From a candidate division WWE3 bacterium CG22_combo_CG10-13_8_21_14_all_39_12 (lineage in GTDB: Bacteria; Patescibacteriota; 4484-211; GCA-002791395), in NCBI GenBank assembly GCA_002771355.1, contig PCSU01000062.1, positions 1-17,774 of the forward strand: a stretch of 17,774 nucleotides of DNA, read 5' to 3'. The notes below the pieces were generated by a model, which saw only the letters and a list, made by a program, of their open reading frames with translations, ran no database searches and had not been told where the DNA came from. Position 1 is the first letter of the stretch. Every line of letters starts with the position of its first letter. Shown here in pieces: positions 1 through 6,570 of this stretch. The position numbers and the translations under genes are program-made.

Positions 1-64
1 TTGGCTCACGTCAAATTCACCTGGTGATACGTTGTGAAATGCATAACGTGGGTGGAAAATTAAC
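1..64. other. Tail of an unidentified upstream unit, with a small hairpin at 29-49
   Basis: No gene can be assigned here. One frame stops at 25-27 and another at 35-37, so a coding sequence could end at either. A third frame stays open through the terminator, which argues against it being real. Bases 29-36 (ACGTTGTG) pair with 42-49 (CATAACGT) with one G-U pair and a five-base loop. Bases 17-21 and 23-27 form a small TCACC/GGTGA palindrome. The region could equally be the 3' end of a structured RNA lying before the terminator at 65-100, but no known RNA family was recognised. Confidence 0.3.
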
Positions 65-100
65 AAAAGGCCGTCAGGGTTTATCTCTGGCGGCCTTTTT
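65..100 (+). terminator. Rho-independent terminator
   Basis: The arm AAAAGGCCGTCAG (65-77) pairs with CTGGCGGCCTTTT (87-99) with a single G-U pair and a nine-base loop, and the second arm runs into a T tract at 96-100. This GC-rich stem in an AT-rich background is a classic intrinsic terminator. It most likely ends whatever transcript enters from the left of the window and isolates the gene starting at 201. Confidence 0.85.
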
Positions 101-122
101 GTGAAATTAGGCGAAAACCTTA

Positions 123-173
123 ACTATAGAGAATGGAATACAACATGTTTTTGAAGAGTTTCTATAGTACAAT
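123..173 (+). promoter_or_regulatory. Probable promoter region of the epimerase gene with an inverted repeat
   Basis: A TACAAT -10 candidate lies at 168-173, which would place transcription start near 180 and leave a leader of about 20 bases. An 8-bp inverted repeat, ACTATAGA (123-130) and TCTATAGT (161-168), spans the region upstream and abuts the -10. No convincing -35 at normal spacing was found, so the promoter is tentative. The repeat could be an operator, or it could reflect AT-rich -10-like sequence. Confidence 0.35.
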
Positions 174-200
174 CGTAAAGTTGGTAAAGGAACAAAAAAT

Positions 201-1241
201 ATGGCACAAAAAGTATTAATAACGGGTGGAGCAGGGTTTTTGGGAATTAACCTTACACGGTTTTTATTGAACAAAGGATACGATGTTATATCGTACGATT
301 TATTACCTTTTAACTATCCAGAAAAAGATAAGATTACTGAGGTTATTGGCGACATACGAAGCAAAGATGATTTATTACAAGCTATGGAGGGTGTTGATTT
401 TGTAGTGCATACAGCGGCAGCACTTCCACTCTACACACCAGAAGAGATTTATTCTACCGATATTCAAGGAACACGAAACGTTTTGGAATCGGCAAAGCAA
501 TTGGGTGTTAAGCGTATGGTTCATGTTTCATCAACTGCAGTGTATGGAATTCCTGATCATCATCCTCTTGATGAGAACGATAAGCTTGATGGGGTCGGGC
601 CGTACGGTGAGTCAAAGGTAAAGGCAGAACAAATGTGTGAAGATTTTCGTAAACAAGGTATGTGTGTTCCAATCGTCCGTCCAAAATCTTTTATTGGACC
701 TGAACGATTAGGTGTATTTGCGCTTTTTTATGATTGGGCAAAAGATGGCCATGGGTTTCCCATGATTGGTTCGGGGAACAACAGGTATCAGCTTTTGGAC
801 GTTGAGGATTTATGTCAGGCAATTTACCTTACGCTTACAAAACCAGTTGAGGTTGCAAACGATACCTTTAATATTGGTGCAGAAGAGTTTACTACGATGA
901 AGCAGGATTATCAGGCGGTATTAGATAGGGCAGGTTTTGGTAAAAAAATAACAGGGTTTCCTGCAGCTCCAATGATTTGGACATTAAGGATTTTGGAACG
1001 TCTCGGCATCTCCCCTTTGTACAAATGGGTATACGAAACAGCATCAAAAGATTCATTTGTGTCTATTGAAAAAGCTAAACGTGTTTTGGGATACGTTCCA
1101 AAGTTTTCAAATAAGGATGCGCTTATTAGAAACTATGAGTGGTATATTCAAAACCAGAATCAGTTTGAAAAGTCTTCTGGTGTTACGCATCGTGTGCCGT
1201 GGAAGCAGGGTATTTTAGGAATAGTTAAATACGTTTTCTAA
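201..1241 (+). CDS. NAD(P)-dependent epimerase/dehydratase (extended SDR family)
   Basis: This 346-aa protein belongs to the extended short-chain dehydrogenase/reductase family, whose members epimerise, dehydrate or reduce nucleotide sugars or related substrates in the cytoplasm using bound NAD(P). The sequence shows the dinucleotide-binding motif TGGAGFLG at residues 8-15, an acidic residue at the end of beta-2 (D33) typical of NAD(H) preference, GD at 50-51, the catalytic Ser/Thr region S110-T112, and the YxxxK catalytic pair Y135/K139. A substrate-binding C-terminal half follows, with an RPKSFIGP segment in place of the usual RPxNxYGP-type motif. The ATG has a good Shine-Dalgarno (AAAGGA at 186-191, nine bases upstream). 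It is a single gene, bounded on the left by a terminator. The exact substrate cannot be told; a UDP-glucose 4-epimerase-like or 3-beta-HSD/isomerase-like role are both possible. Confidence 0.9.
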   Translation: MAQKVLITGGAGFLGINLTRFLLNKGYDVISYDLLPFNYPEKDKITEVIGDIRSKDDLLQAMEGVDFVVHTAAALPLYTPEEIYSTDIQGTRNVLESAKQLGVKRMVHVSSTAVYGIPDHHPLDENDKLDGVGPYGESKVKAEQMCEDFRKQGMCVPIVRPKSFIGPERLGVFALFYDWAKDGHGFPMIGSGNNRYQLLDVEDLCQAIYLTLTKPVEVANDTFNIGAEEFTTMKQDYQAVLDRAGFGKKITGFPAAPMIWTLRILERLGISPLYKWVYETASKDSFVSIEKAKRVLGYVPKFSNKDALIRNYEWYIQNQNQFEKSSGVTHRVPWKQGILGIVKYVF

Positions 1242-1267
1242 GCTTATTTTTAATAGGTTGACATATG

Positions 1268-1276
1268 TGCTATTAT
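1268..1276 (+). promoter_or_regulatory. Extended -10 promoter just before the lamin-tail gene (leaderless geometry)
   Basis: TGC followed by TATTAT forms an extended -10 element ending seven bases before the GTG start at 1284, so transcription should begin at or within a base or two of the start codon. A perfect TTGACA at 1258-1263 is too close to serve this -10. It could instead pair with a weaker TTTAGT at 1280-1285, which would start the RNA inside the gene. Confidence 0.5.
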
Positions 1277-1283
1277 ATGTTTA

Positions 1284-3158
1284 GTGAAAGGTGGGAGACT
1301 TTTTACACTAGTTACAATGGTATTGTTACTTATAGTAACAATGCCACGTTCGGTTACTGCAGTTGAATCAACAATTGCAATAAATGAAGTTATGTTCGAT
1401 CCTCAAGGGGCCGATACCGGTTTTGAATGGATTGAACTTTATAATCCTACCTGTGAGAGTTTCGATTTATCGGGATATACCATTACTGCATCAAGTGCGG
1501 ACTATTATACTTTTGGGAAAGTGATTCTTGGGTCTCACGAATTCATTACCATTCACTGGAGAGCTGAAGGAATAGATACTGACCATGATGTTTTTACCGG
1601 GGTTGATATTGTAGATTCCAATATGGGAAATACCTCGGGTTATGTTGCGTTATTTGAAGGGAGTGTGCGTTCCTTTAACACTATTCGTGATTACGTGTCA
1701 TATGGTCTGACAGGTCAAGCATGGTCTTTGGATGCTATTGAGGCAGGACTGTGGGTAAAGGATGAAACAGTTTCCATAGGAGATGCGGGTACATCAATAG
1801 GGTTAACTGTTGATGGTAAACGAGGAGATTCTAGTCAGGATTGGAGTGTGCAGAATATAGCTTCTCCTGGAGATAAAAATGGTGAAGAGGTAGGTAGTTG
1901 TATTACGGTATCTCCAACTCCAACGCTATCGCCAATCCCTACCATAATAGATCCTACGCCTGTAGTAATAATTTCACCCACGCCTTCCGTTACTCCTACA
2001 CCTGAGCCTATCCAGACAGCAACTCTTACTATACAAAACGATGTTGTTGTAGATCACAAAGTACCGTATGTTCTAGAGATTAATAATGCAAAACCAAATT
2101 ACCAATATATCGTAAAGATTGAAGCTAAGGACAATACTGAGTCATGGTATTTTTCAGTAACTTTGGGAAATGATAACCAGTATTATGCATGGAATAGTCC
2201 CTGGTCAAACTTTCCAGTTATTACTACCGATGGTACTGGTAATGGCGTTATGGAAGGTGCGTTTAAAGTAAAAGGTGGTTCACCAGAAGGTACATATTTT
2301 GTGCGTGCAAAGATTAAAGAGTCAAATGGATTGAGTATATTCTATTCTTCACAAGAAACGGTTTCGGTTATTGAACCAACGCCAGATGTGGCTAAACCAA
2401 CGCCATCACTCACCCCTTCTAACGAGGGGGAGTTGGTTGATACTACAGATGGTAAGTATTCTGCCGAAACCGTTTCTTCAATTAGCGATGTAAAGAATGT
2501 CGCATTTGGTACCCTTGTTTCGTTTCATGGGGTCGTTACAGCTTCGCTTCACTCATTGGGTAAGGGTGTTTTTTATGTAAGTGATGATACTGGGGGGATA
2601 CAAATTGTATTATCTAAAGATAATGAAATGCAGATAGACTATGGTGATGAAATTACAATTGTTGGTGAGTATGGCCAAAAATACGGTGAATCTGTTGTGA
2701 GAGTTTCTGATAAAAATTTTGTAATTATTATTTCTCATGGTGTACATAAAGATCCTGTTGTTTTTAATGGTGCTAGAGGTATTTCAGAATTTGAGGGGCA
2801 ACTAGTATCTATGTATGGTGTAGTGAGTGAAACGTCAGGAGATACCTTTTACGTTGATGTTGAGGGGCAAGATGTGAGGGTTTATGTTAAAGAATCTACC
2901 GGAATAGACAAACCATCAATGAGGGTAGGTTATTATGTTAAAGTTACCGGTATTGTGTCGTTGTATAAGGATTCCTACAGAGTTCTTCCTCGGTTTGCAG
3001 ATGATATTTTGGTTTCTAAAGAACCATTCGAAAAGGTTTTAGGGGTAATGGTTTTACCCAAAACAGGTGCGTATAGTATTCTTGGAACATGGTTTATGGT
3101 GTTAGCCTTAGGATTAGTTTCCCTTGAGATTTCTACAATTTTAAAAGAGTCTTCTTAG
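1284..3158 (+). CDS. Secreted lamin-tail-domain protein with OB-fold-like modules and LPKTG C-terminal anchor
   Basis: This is a 624-aa exported multidomain protein. Residues 1-27 form a signal peptide (K2 and R5, then a hydrophobic core, ending near SVTA). Residues 29-200 read as a lamin-tail domain (INEVMFDPQG, EWIELYNPT, LSGYTIT), a fold used in surface proteins and nucleases. A Pro/Thr-rich linker covers 209-243, an Ig-like beta domain 246-363, and a second linker 365-380. Residues 398-580 resemble tandem OB-fold modules (GVVTASL, FYVSDDTGGIQI, GDEITIVGEYG; then GVVSET, YVKVTGIV). LPKTG at 591-595 is followed by a hydrophobic segment and the short tail KESS, like a sortase signal with a weak charged tail. 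The GTG start is preferred to ATG at 1317 because it supplies the positive N-region. No nuclease residues were recognised, so the role is probably structural or binding at the cell surface. Confidence 0.8.
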   Translation: MKGGRLFTLVTMVLLLIVTMPRSVTAVESTIAINEVMFDPQGADTGFEWIELYNPTCESFDLSGYTITASSADYYTFGKVILGSHEFITIHWRAEGIDTDHDVFTGVDIVDSNMGNTSGYVALFEGSVRSFNTIRDYVSYGLTGQAWSLDAIEAGLWVKDETVSIGDAGTSIGLTVDGKRGDSSQDWSVQNIASPGDKNGEEVGSCITVSPTPTLSPIPTIIDPTPVVIISPTPSVTPTPEPIQTATLTIQNDVVVDHKVPYVLEINNAKPNYQYIVKIEAKDNTESWYFSVTLGNDNQYYAWNSPWSNFPVITTDGTGNGVMEGAFKVKGGSPEGTYFVRAKIKESNGLSIFYSSQETVSVIEPTPDVAKPTPSLTPSNEGELVDTTDGKYSAETVSSISDVKNVAFGTLVSFHGVVTASLHSLGKGVFYVSDDTGGIQIVLSKDNEMQIDYGDEITIVGEYGQKYGESVVRVSDKNFVIIISHGVHKDPVVFNGARGISEFEGQLVSMYGVVSETSGDTFYVDVEGQDVRVYVKESTGIDKPSMRVGYYVKVTGIVSLYKDSYRVLPRFADDILVSKEPFEKVLGVMVLPKTGAYSILGTWFMVLALGLVSLEISTILKESS

Positions 3159-4006
3159 GAAGCAATAATGCTATGGATTGCATTGAACAATAAATACGAA
3201 ACGGTAAGGGGACCAACGCCGCCGGGATTTGTGCTTAAAAAGATTTCTTTACTCAAAAACAATTCAGCATTTATGTCATTCCCGACATCAATTACAACAG
3301 TACCATCTGTAATTGCATCGGCTGTAAGTACATCTGAAGCATTTGTACCAGTCACGACGATATCTGCTTTTTGCGTATGTTCGAAAGGATTTGGGGTATG
3401 TTCGTCAATGACAGTTATTGTTGCACCTTGGTTCAAAAGAAATGCAGTGAGAGGTTTCCCAACAAGTAATCCTGTACCAACAATGCATATTGGGATTCCC
3501 GTAAGATCGGGTAGTTCAATTGATGTGTTTAAGTACGGAATAGTTTTGCTTTCATATTTTTTGCTTAATACGATTTGTTCCATAATTGCTAAAACAACCG
3601 GACTAATAAATGTATAAGATCCTTCAAGTAGTAACCCTAAGTTTTTGGGGTGCAAGCAATCAATGTCTTTGAATGGATGTATTGTTTTAAGTACTGATGC
3701 TCGGTCGAATTGTGGTGGAAGAGGTAACTGAGGGACGATTCCAATTATGTTTCTATCATCATTTAACTCATGAATATAGGTTACGACTTTTCTTGGGTCA
3801 AAAGATTCAGGGAATGATTTTTTTATGCCAGATAATCCAATTTCGTGAGCTTTTTTTAATTTAAGGTCAGAAAAATATTGTGACTGCTTATCATTGCCAA
3901 CAACAATGCTGGCAAGTTTCATGGTGCGGTTATGAGATGAGTTATCTGAAAGTATGTCGAGGATCTCTTGGGCTCGTTTTTTTCCATTAAGAATATCTGC
4001 TACCAT
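3155..4006 (-). CDS. folD: Methylenetetrahydrofolate dehydrogenase/cyclohydrolase FolD
   Basis: This 283-aa protein matches FolD, the cytoplasmic bifunctional enzyme that interconverts 5,10-methylene-THF and 10-formyl-THF with NADP and so supplies one-carbon units. Landmarks are the N-terminal LNGKKRAQEI, the catalytic-lysine segment around K49, PQLPLPPQ (residues 92-99, Q93), HPFKDID (D116), the Rossmann segment VGTGLLVGKPL and the late PGGVGPLT signature. Aligned without gaps to the E. coli segment SQIYVASKRKA, the usual catalytic Tyr position holds F45, with Y44 beside it, while the Lys is kept. The PCTPxG region and the Arg-Ser of the NADP loop are also altered. The ATG at 4006 is favoured over upstream starts because homology begins there. 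It overlaps the lexA end by 20 bases and has its own TACAAT element. The stop shares TTAG with the facing gene. Confidence 0.88.
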   Translation of the reverse strand: MVADILNGKKRAQEILDILSDNSSHNRTMKLASIVVGNDKQSQYFSDLKLKKAHEIGLSGIKKSFPESFDPRKVVTYIHELNDDRNIIGIVPQLPLPPQFDRASVLKTIHPFKDIDCLHPKNLGLLLEGSYTFISPVVLAIMEQIVLSKKYESKTIPYLNTSIELPDLTGIPICIVGTGLLVGKPLTAFLLNQGATITVIDEHTPNPFEHTQKADIVVTGTNASDVLTADAITDGTVVIDVGNDINAELFLSKEIFLSTNPGGVGPLTVSYLLFNAIHSIIAS

Positions 4007-4748
4007 AAACCCATTGTACCACGGGTTTTTGCTGTTTTGGTTCGTCTGATGCCAAACGTGTTGCCATTGGAACGAGAGTTGCGTCACGCATGAGTGAGCC
4101 ATACGAAGGCTCTTCTTTTTTTATGAGTCCAATCATTTTCCCTTGTATATTAAATTCAACCCCAATAATTGGTTGGTAGTTTGGGTTTGCAGGAAGAAGG
4201 GCAATATAGTCATCGATTTTGTGAAATCTTTTTAACGTTACCGAATCATCAACAAGTGCAACTACAATTTCTCCACTTGTGGCTACTTCAGTTGGAAATA
4301 TGAGGGCGATATCTCCAGGATCTATACCAGCGTTTATCATGCTATCTCCCTGTACGTGTAGCGCATATGTGTTTTGATACCCATGGAGTAGATTTGTTTT
4401 TACGTTAATGTATCTCTCAAAATTTTCTTCAGCCCAAATAGGGCTTCCTGCTTGGATGTGTCCAATGAGTGGGATCCTGATTTCTCCTGTATCGTTAGTT
4501 CCCGTGCCTCTTCTTAATACTTGAATTCCACGTGCTTTTGTTGTTCTTTTTATGAAGCCCTTTTTTTCTAAGGCGTCAAGATGGACAGAAGCTCCTCGAA
4601 TTGAATTTACACCAATATGGTCTCGAATTTCCCTTACTGTTGGGGGAAATCCATGTGTTTCAAGTTCCTCAATGATTACGTTTAGTACTTGTTGTTGCCT
4701 ATTGGTGAGTTGAGTTTTCCCATTCGTCAATTCTGTTTGTACACTCAT
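3987..4748 (-). CDS. lexA: LexA repressor (SOS regulator, S24 self-cleaving)
   Basis: This 253-aa protein is LexA, the repressor of DNA-damage genes that cleaves itself when stimulated by RecA filaments. The N-terminal winged helix starts at LTNRQQQVLN (14-23), with the recognition region PPTVREI to KGF (35-65). The cleavage site is A100-G101 in HIQAGSP. The catalytic dyad is S136 in GDSMI and K173 in VTLKRF, so it should be functional. It carries about 40 extra residues after the normal end (GKMIGLIKKEE, near residue 212), making it longer than the usual roughly 200 aa. This tail overlaps the folD start. There is no Shine-Dalgarno. An extended -10 (TGATATAGT) ends six bases before the ATG, and a palindrome covers the promoter, consistent with autoregulation. 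Confidence 0.93.
   Translation of the reverse strand: MSVQTELTNGKTQLTNRQQQVLNVIIEELETHGFPPTVREIRDHIGVNSIRGASVHLDALEKKGFIKRTTKARGIQVLRRGTGTNDTGEIRIPLIGHIQAGSPIWAEENFERYINVKTNLLHGYQNTYALHVQGDSMINAGIDPGDIALIFPTEVATSGEIVVALVDDSVTLKRFHKIDDYIALLPANPNYQPIIGVEFNIQGKMIGLIKKEEPSYGSLMRDATLVPMATRLASDEPKQQKPVVQWVYGSRYS
4013..4021 (-). promoter_or_regulatory. Extended -10 within the lexA 3' end, driving folD
   Basis: Read on the minus strand, TGG-TACAAT (4021 to 4013) is followed by six bases and then the folD ATG at 4006. The spacing matches the lexA promoter and suggests a leaderless folD transcript made in addition to any lexA-folD read-through. The site lies inside lexA coding sequence, so chance cannot be excluded. 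Confidence 0.45.
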
Positions 4749-4749
4749 A

Positions 4750-4781
4750 TGTCTACTATATCATGGTTGTATAGGTAGACA
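4750..4781. promoter_or_regulatory. Candidate LexA operator overlapping the lexA promoter
   Basis: An inverted repeat, TGTCTAC (4750-4756) and GTAGACA (4775-4781), is perfect over seven bases. Inside it, CTATA (4756-4760) and TATAG (4770-4774) continue the symmetry with one bulged base. It covers the lexA -10 and start point, where an autorepressor would bind. It matches neither the Escherichia CTGT-N8-ACAG box nor the Bacillus GAAC-N4-GTTC box. Binding by LexA is inferred from position only. Confidence 0.45.
4755..4763 (-). promoter_or_regulatory. Extended -10 of lexA (leaderless geometry)
   Basis: On the minus strand TGA-TATAGT (4763 to 4755) is followed by AGACAT and then the ATG at 4748. 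No -35 at normal spacing is seen, which is usual for extended -10 promoters. The predicted start of transcription coincides with, or nearly with, the start codon. Confidence 0.6.
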
Positions 4782-4838
4782 GGCGTGTATGTTTATTGTT
4801 GGGAAGGTTGGTTACGTGTAATTGTTATTGCAATTGAC

Positions 4839-4867
4839 TTGTAGGAATCAGACATCTAGTGTATAAA
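4839..4867 (+). promoter_or_regulatory. Promoter of the DUF4446 gene
   Basis: TTGTAG (4839-4844) and TATAAA (4862-4867) are separated by 17 bases. The predicted start is near 4874, giving a leader of only about four bases before the ATG at 4878 and no room for a Shine-Dalgarno. The rest of the 129-base divergent gap back to lexA contains only a weak AATTG/CAATT inverted repeat (4820-4835). Confidence 0.55.
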
Positions 4868-4877
4868 GATATTACTC

Positions 4878-5360
4878 ATGGTTGACCTTTTTAATTCGAT
4901 GCCATTATTGTTTTGGATCGTTTTTGCGTTCCTTCTAGTATGGAATATTATCCTATCAGTTTTCTTGTATAAATCCCTGAAAGAAAACAAAAAATTGTTT
5001 GGCGGAACCAAAAAAGATGAATTAAAATCAATTTTGGGTGAGCATATTAACAGAGTAGGTGCAGTTCAGGTTCGGTTAAATGATGTTGTAACAACCCTTT
5101 CTCAAGTAGAAGAGAAGAGTAAGAAATTTATTTCAAAAGTTGGTGTTATTAGATATAACCCTTTTGGTGATACTGGTGGAGATCAGAGTTTTGTTGTAGC
5201 ATTATTAGATGAATCGGATGATGGGGTTGTAATTACAAGTATGCATGGGAGAGACCGTACGAGAATGTATTCAAAACCAATTAATAAAGGAACGTCGACT
5301 GAATATGAGTTGTCTGAAGAAGAGGTCATTGCTATAAAAAAGGCGAGGGAGTTAGAGTAG
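4878..5360 (+). CDS. DUF4446 family membrane-anchored protein
   Basis: This 160-aa protein has one N-terminal membrane helix (about residues 9-31, LLFWIVFAFLLVWNIILSVFLY), then a charged, probably coiled-coil segment (33-85) and a compact C-terminal beta-rich domain. That domain contains the family-typical stretch VGVIRYNPFGDTGGDQSF (about 88-105), the LLDESDDGVVITSMHGRD run and a YSKPI segment. These are the marks of DUF4446, a family of unknown function found widely in Gram-positive and CPR bacteria. It sits directly upstream of the DUF3048 gene (16-base gap) and may be co-transcribed with it. Cell-envelope location is predicted from the helix; no enzymatic motif is visible. Confidence 0.88.
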   Translation: MVDLFNSMPLLFWIVFAFLLVWNIILSVFLYKSLKENKKLFGGTKKDELKSILGEHINRVGAVQVRLNDVVTTLSQVEEKSKKFISKVGVIRYNPFGDTGGDQSFVVALLDESDDGVVITSMHGRDRTRMYSKPINKGTSTEYELSEEEVIAIKKARELE

Positions 5361-5363
5361 GAT

Positions 5364-5369
5364 TACAAT
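5364..5369 (+). promoter_or_regulatory. -10 element before the DUF3048 gene
   Basis: TACAAT ends seven bases before the ATG at 5377, the same distance as at the other leaderless-type starts here. No -35 or TG extension is visible and the gene could simply be read from the DUF4446 promoter, so this is tentative. Confidence 0.35.
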
Positions 5370-5376
5370 TTTAATT

Positions 5377-6570
5377 ATGGAAGATGTGACATTAGAAGAA
5401 AACACTATAACTAACGAAAAAAAAGTATCGGTAATCATGAAATTTATACAAAAAATAAAATCGTGGTGGAAGAATGCAACAAAAGTTCAAAAATCTGCTG
5501 CACTTATTTTACTAGTCGCAATTATTGGTGGGGGTGCAATTGCAGTTTACAGTTTCTCAGCTGATTCCAAGGAGCCTGTTGTTCCTCCGCTATCAAACAT
5601 TGGAAACAGTGATGTTGTAGCTACAGAACCAGAAGAGCCAAAGGATAAAGCATTACCATTAACAGGGGAGCTTGTTACTATGTCAGAATACGCAGATATT
5701 ATTGACCGGAAAGTTTTGGCTGTTGTTGTTGAAAATCATCCCGATGCACGTCCTCAATCAGGATTAAATGATGCAGATATTGTTTTTGAGACGCTAGTTG
5801 AAGGTGGTATTACACGTTTTGTGGGTATATTTCAGAGTAAAACCCCTGAGGTCGTTGGTCCTGTTCGGTCTGTAAGAAAATATTTCCTAGACTTTATCGC
5901 TGGGTTTGGCGATCCTTTGTTTATGCATATTGGGGGTGCTGTAAGTGATAATCCTGAGGCTAATGCACTTGCCGTTCTTTCACAGCGGAGCGTTAAATCA
6001 TTGGGGCTATTAAATGGGACATCTTGGCGAGTAAGTGATCGTTTTGCCCCACACAATGCATATAGTAGTGTTGTTCAATTACGTGAGACTGCTAAGGATA
6101 TGGGGTGGACAGGGTCTCCAAGTTTAGAAACGTGGAAATATAAAGACCCTGTTAGCAATGTTGAAAACGTTACCGCTCCAACAATTAACGTTAATTGGGG
6201 TTCCTGGGGATCAAACTCATGGTCTGTTACGTGGAAGTTTGACTCTGCCACAAACCGGTATTTTCGATTCCATCAAAACGAAGCTCATATTGATGCGGTA
6301 ACAAGGGATCAGTTAACGGCACGCAATGTAATTATTATGTATACTCCTCAGGCACTTGCAAATGATGGAACAAGTAGAATTGTTGTGGATGCCATCGGTA
6401 CAGGGAAAGCGCTTATTTTTAGGGATGGTACTGTAATTGAGGGGCAGTGGTCTAAGGATACCTTTACTGATGCATATACATTTGAAGATGCTCAGTCAAA
6501 TGCAATTCCGCTTAACAGAGGTAATTCATGGCTTATGGTTGTTTCGTTGGATTCGGAGGTGACATACTAA
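5377..6570 (+). CDS. DUF3048 domain-containing membrane-anchored protein (YerB-like)
   Basis: This 397-aa protein has a charged cytoplasmic N-terminus (1-40), one membrane helix (about 42-61, AALILLVAIIGGGAIAVYSF) and a large extracytoplasmic part. The diagnostic DUF3048 region spans about 100-230: VVVENHPDARPQSGLNDADI, FETLVEGGITRF, VGPVRSVRKYF and the conserved HIGGAVSDNPEA. The second, C-terminal DUF3048 module follows, with a V-D-A-I-G-T-G-K-A stretch near 350. The family includes Bacillus YerB and has no established biochemical role; these proteins are usually exported or lipid-anchored. A later ATG at 5437 is possible but would shorten only the cytoplasmic tail. The stop TAA overlaps by one base the ATG of the following regulator, so translation is probably coupled. 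Confidence 0.9.
   Translation: MEDVTLEENTITNEKKVSVIMKFIQKIKSWWKNATKVQKSAALILLVAIIGGGAIAVYSFSADSKEPVVPPLSNIGNSDVVATEPEEPKDKALPLTGELVTMSEYADIIDRKVLAVVVENHPDARPQSGLNDADIVFETLVEGGITRFVGIFQSKTPEVVGPVRSVRKYFLDFIAGFGDPLFMHIGGAVSDNPEANALAVLSQRSVKSLGLLNGTSWRVSDRFAPHNAYSSVVQLRETAKDMGWTGSPSLETWKYKDPVSNVENVTAPTINVNWGSWGSNSWSVTWKFDSATNRYFRFHQNEAHIDAVTRDQLTARNVIIMYTPQALANDGTSRIVVDAIGTGKALIFRDGTVIEGQWSKDTFTDAYTFEDAQSNAIPLNRGNSWLMVVSLDSEVTY
6555..6562 (+). promoter_or_regulatory. Shine-Dalgarno that fixes the start of the HTH-nucleotidyltransferase gene
   Basis: GGAGGTGA lies seven bases before ATG 6570 and is the strongest ribosome-binding site inside the window proper. It supports ATG 6570 rather than the longer in-frame start at 6528, which would overlap the preceding gene by 43 bases. 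Confidence 0.75.

Noticed and set aside
2..102. Open frame running from the window edge through the terminator
   Set aside because: It translates the terminator hairpin and resembles no protein; more likely non-coding.
1919..2012. Pro-Thr-rich repeats in the lamin-tail gene considered as a tandem DNA repeat
   Set aside because: The repetition is at protein level (an exported-protein linker) and the codons vary; no exact DNA repeat unit is seen.
3168..3617. A 149-codon plus-strand frame opposite folD
   Set aside because: It is the complement of conserved FolD sequence and has no recognisable domain or start signal.
4007..4102. An N-terminal extension of folD starting at 4102
   Set aside because: FolD similarity starts at the ATG at 4006, the extra residues look unlike the family, and the stretch is lexA coding sequence in another frame.
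6528..6569. ATG start for the HTH-nucleotidyltransferase at 6528
   Set aside because: The ATG at 6570 has an excellent Shine-Dalgarno and the family-like start of the winged helix, whereas 6528 overlaps the DUF3048 gene.
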